Shown piece after piece: positions 61,626 through 64,000 of a DNA stretch of 64,000 nucleotides (positions within the stretch are counted from its first letter, which is position 1; every line of letters begins with the position of its first letter). The stretch is from positions 1-64,000 of the forward strand of contig JAJDTR010000153.1 of NCBI GenBank assembly GCA_022827055.1, given 5' to 3'. The position numbers and the translations under genes are program-made. Under the pieces are notes generated by a model that saw only the letters and a list, made by a program, of their open reading frames with translations, did no database searches and was not told where the DNA came from. Source of the stretch: Candidatus Poribacteria bacterium. GTDB lineage: Bacteria; Poribacteria; WGA-4E; JAJDTR01.

Positions 61626-62483
61626 ATGGCGCAAGATTCAAAGAAAAATGAGATGGTTCCGGTAGCCGAGTATGAAGTTCTTGACCAAGTCGATGACCGG
61701 GCAATTGTTGAAATGATGACGGGTCAAGCGATTGAGGATTACGTTTATTCATTCAAACAGGGCGGACGGACGGTCGAAGGATTGACCCTTGCAGGCATCA
61801 ACGAAGCTGCAAATCGTAGAGGGGGAATTCAGATCGACAGTGTAGACTATGAGGAACGGGAGCATTCGTGGCTCGCAATGGCAAAGGCAACCGACACGGT
61901 GACCGGTTCATCTCGGTATGGAGCGTATGAACAAGCAAAAGCAATCGGGAATCGTTCTGATCCGCACGCTTTCACGAAAGCAATTCATAAAGCGCAGCGA
62001 AATGCCATTAAGCAGTTACTGCCCGTGCATGTGATTAAGGAGGTGCTCAACTACTACCTGAACCGCCAATCGGCTCCCGCAAAACCTGAAACCGAATTAA
62101 ACACGTCGCCTCAGCAGGATAAGATTTCCGGTGCGCAAAAGGCTGCGTTCGCACTGTCGGCAAAACTGGAGGGTCGGCTCGAAAAACGGGGGATTGCACG
62201 ATCCGATTTTTGGAGTTATGTTAGGCGTCGTTACGCGGTTGAATCTCGAAACGACATGACCGAGCAGCAGTGGACGCAACTCTCGGCAGAGTTGAAGGCT
62301 GCTGAAACCTCAAAAAAGTTGTTCAATCAGTTGTTAACCCGTATTCGCCAACTTGAGGCGGCGGTTGAAGCAAGTGAAGTTCCAGAGAGCCCTGAAGCAG
62401 TTCCGCCCACAGACGACAGTGTGCCTACATTTGACACCGCTGATGGAACAAATCCGTCAACTTCGGCTGAACATGAATCGTAA
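61626..62483 (+). CDS. Phage-like protein, possible single-strand-DNA-binding or recombination mediator
   Basis: 285 residues. The first half has a patterned core: VEGLTLAGINEAANRRGG, a beta-rich segment (WLAMAKATDTVTG), and DPHAFTKAIHKAQRNAIKQLLP. This order recalls poorly described phage and archaeal proteins near recombination genes, and loosely the end of ERF/Sak-type annealing proteins (YARRYAL...). The second half is helical with a Trp-rich motif (WSYVRRRY, MTEQQWTQL) and an acidic, Pro/Ser-rich tail of 40 residues like the tails of SSB proteins. Function is not established. Its neighbour is a terminator-bearing repeat. Confidence 0.55.
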   Translation: MAQDSKKNEMVPVAEYEVLDQVDDRAIVEMMTGQAIEDYVYSFKQGGRTVEGLTLAGINEAANRRGGIQIDSVDYEEREHSWLAMAKATDTVTGSSRYGAYEQAKAIGNRSDPHAFTKAIHKAQRNAIKQLLPVHVIKEVLNYYLNRQSAPAKPETELNTSPQQDKISGAQKAAFALSAKLEGRLEKRGIARSDFWSYVRRRYAVESRNDMTEQQWTQLSAELKAAETSKKLFNQLLTRIRQLEAAVEASEVPESPEAVPPTDDSVPTFDTADGTNPSTSAEHES

Positions 62484-62635
62484 AATTCTGCTTCTTAACG
62501 CGCGTGAGTTCCAAAACCAAAGCCAATCTGACTTGCCTAGATGACATCAACAGGACCTATTCCGACTACCATTGGGATGCTTGACTTCTGGTTTTTTGTT
62601 TGTGTTACGTTGCTCTTTCTCAACCCTTTGCGCCA

Positions 62636-63487
62636 TTAATCCATCTCGGCGCCGCCATCAATGTTGATGGACAGTCCGGTAAGGTAATCGGATTGAGAGG
62701 AAGCAAGAAACGCCGCTAACTTGGCAATGTCCAAGGGTTGTGCCATCCGTCCCAAAGGAATATTCCGTGCCCGCTCTTGGATAAACGCTTGGCGGTGTTC
62801 GCTTGTACGCCACGATTCGGCTGATATGTCCTCCGAAGATGTTGCCTCAAGAATATACCCCACTCGTTCAGTGTCCACGGAGCCTGGACAAATCGCATTG
62901 ACGTTTATACGATGGGGCGCGAGTTCCAGCGCCAGAGACTGCGTAAAGCCTCTCACGCCGAACTTTGATGCGCAATACGCCGCATAAAGGGCGCGGCCGT
63001 GCTTACCAGATGTCGAGGACATGTTGATTATCTTTCCACCTTTTCCCCTATCAATCATGTGACGTGAGACAGCGCGGCAGCAAAGAAAAGTCCCCTTTAA
63101 GTTTACGTTCTGTACCTCGTCCCAGGCAGCCTCCTCCATCTCAACTACGGGGACACGATCCGGACCCGGGCGCGCACCCGCGTTGTTCACCAGAATGTCG
63201 ACACCGCCGAACCGATCAAGCACCTGCCGCACCATGTCGTCCACCTGATTGGCGTCGGAAACATCTACTAGGACGCACAGCGAACTGCGCCCCTTTTCCT
63301 CAATTTCCCGCACGACTGCAGACGCACCTTCCCAACGCGCCGGATCGTGGCGATACGGATCATTGGCGATATCCGTAATGACTACATCCGCACCCTCTTG
63401 GGCGAGCCGATTGGCAATGGCACGCCCTATTCCATGCTCGCCCGCGGCGCCCGTCACAATGGCAACTTTTCCGCTTAGGTTGTACAC
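62636..63487 (-). CDS. Short-chain dehydrogenase/reductase
   Basis: 283 residues. The cofactor loop VTGAAGEHGIGRAIANRL matches TGxxxGxG with a two-residue insertion. Other SDR marks: NNAG, NMSSTSGKHGRALYAAYCASKFG with the catalytic Ser, Tyr and Lys, and CPGSVDTERVG. The Asp in ITDIAND favours NAD(H). It would oxidise or reduce a hydroxyl/keto group of a sugar, sterol or hydroxy acid. The 118-bp gap to the HpcH/HpaI aldolase on the same strand suggests joint work on a hydroxy-acid or sugar-acid pathway. Confidence 0.92.
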   Translation of the reverse strand: MYNLSGKVAIVTGAAGEHGIGRAIANRLAQEGADVVITDIANDPYRHDPARWEGASAVVREIEEKGRSSLCVLVDVSDANQVDDMVRQVLDRFGGVDILVNNAGARPGPDRVPVVEMEEAAWDEVQNVNLKGTFLCCRAVSRHMIDRGKGGKIINMSSTSGKHGRALYAAYCASKFGVRGFTQSLALELAPHRINVNAICPGSVDTERVGYILEATSSEDISAESWRTSEHRQAFIQERARNIPLGRMAQPLDIAKLAAFLASSQSDYLTGLSINIDGGAEMD

Positions 63488-63604
63488 GTCTTATCTCTAC
63501 TTTCCTGTATTCGATTCGTTGCGTCCCTTTCGAACATTCGCGATCCCAAAACAGGGCATCGCCTTTGTAACGCGGCAACCGCACTCGATTCGCATGTTAC
63601 CCGG

Positions 63605-64000
63605 TTACCCCGTCGAAGTATGACTCTTAAACTTTTCATTCTCCTCGGCGAATTTACAGGTAAATAAGAAAGCGTCGTTTCCGCAGGCTACCAATTGCAC
63701 CCCCGCCTCCAACCATCGCTTTCCACTCTCATAGTCGTTGACATAGCTTCCAAGAACCACTCCATGCTCCTTCACTTTAGCGATTACCATTTCGATGCTT
63801 TCGACCATTCTTGGATGGTCAAGTTGGCCCGCGATTCCCATTGATGTTGATAAGTCATAAGGCCCAATGAATAACCCATCAAGTCCGCCGGCTGCAAGAA
63901 TTTCGTCAATATTCTCCACGCCATTAATCGTTTCAATTTGTCCAATAAGGAAGATGTCCCGGTTTGCTTGAGCGACGTACTCAACTCCATCCAATTTCCG
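63605..64000 (-). CDS. HpcH/HpaI-type aldolase/citrate-lyase family protein (5' end outside)
   Basis: The last 132 residues are inside the window, and the frame runs off the right edge. Landmarks: IFLIGQIETINGVENIDEIL with the metal-binding Glu, GLDGLFIGPYDLSTSMGIAGQ with the metal-binding Asp, and GVQLVACGNDAFLF. These class II aldolases split 2-keto-4-hydroxy acids into pyruvate and an aldehyde. It is upstream of the SDR on the same strand. An apparent start at 63994 is only an internal TTG; the codons before it (K, then R) continue the frame. Confidence 0.9.
   Translation of the reverse strand, partial: RKLDGVEYVAQANRDIFLIGQIETINGVENIDEILAAGGLDGLFIGPYDLSTSMGIAGQLDHPRMVESIEMVIAKVKEHGVVLGSYVNDYESGKRWLEAGVQLVACGNDAFLFTCKFAEENEKFKSHTSTG

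Noticed and set aside
1-64000. tRNA, rRNA or CRISPR arrays
   Set aside because: I looked for TPsiC-arm GGTTCGAATCC-like strings with matching acceptor stems, for rRNA segments, and for regularly spaced direct repeats, and found none.

Overview
The window looks like a chromosomal piece from an uncultured diderm (Gram-negative-type) bacterium. Evidence for an outer membrane is a TonB-dependent receptor, TonB, a Tat-exported phosphatase, an outer-membrane barrel and several lipoboxes. Ordinary genes are about 47 % GC in lines I counted. The mix of a PhyH dioxygenase, SDR, HpcH/HpaI aldolase, CRTAC1/FG-GAP protein, Zn-alcohol dehydrogenase and many small intergenic repeats resembles Candidatus Poribacteria and related sponge or marine lineages. 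That placement is inference, not proof. I saw no tRNA, rRNA or CRISPR.

Layout. 1-1000: the 3' end of an amino-acid ABC transporter ATPase and a decayed BrnT-type toxin-antitoxin pair. 1.0-6 kb (minus strand): an ECF sigma factor with a long C-terminal extension, leuCD, and a DnaA-family protein lacking domain I and the usual arginine-finger segment. 6.2-10 kb: a lipoprotein, a Zn-alcohol dehydrogenase, a MITE and a PhoX-like phosphatase. 10.5-23 kb is a phosphate-acquisition region: two near-identical Pho-type promoters, a TonB-dependent receptor, a beta-helix lipoprotein, TonB, a MIP channel, pstSCAB-phoU and a PhoB-type regulator. 23.7-27.4 kb: a NadD-like nucleotidyltransferase, a VOC protein, a 50-residue membrane protein, endonuclease V and an aminotransferase. 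27.5-31.3 kb: mgtE, a CHAD-domain gene and parA, tightly packed on the minus strand. 31.9-36.7 kb: divergent phoB and phoR, sharing a Pho-type promoter, followed by a phosphohexomutase.

36.8-47.8 kb is a long minus-strand housekeeping block: CRTAC1 protein, comB, accC, accB, efp, rdgB, rph, dus and a Rad50-like ATPase behind a 66-residue EF-hand-like protein. 48-49.2 kb encodes one polypeptide with two haem motifs fused to a porin-like barrel. 49.5-51.8 kb is a GC-rich phage terminase pair with no other phage genes. 52.2-57 kb is a DNA-damage block: dnaE2 and a shortened imuB, divergent from an HMCES/YedK protein. 57.2-60.2 kb is a stand-alone N6-adenine methyltransferase. 60.6-64 kb holds a PhyH dioxygenase, a phage-like recombination-type protein, an SDR and the end of an HpcH/HpaI aldolase.

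How it fits together: phosphate is the main theme. PhoR/PhoB would sense and respond, the TonB-dependent receptor, beta-helix lipoprotein and PhoX would capture phosphorus compounds at the surface, and Pst/PhoU would import phosphate. The MgtE-CHAD-ParA operon is a plausible magnesium-polyphosphate storage and granule-partitioning unit, and is my main candidate for an undescribed system. A family of about 40-bp repeats (CTATCGC...CTTGATCG...CCTACC) sits in at least six intergenic positions.
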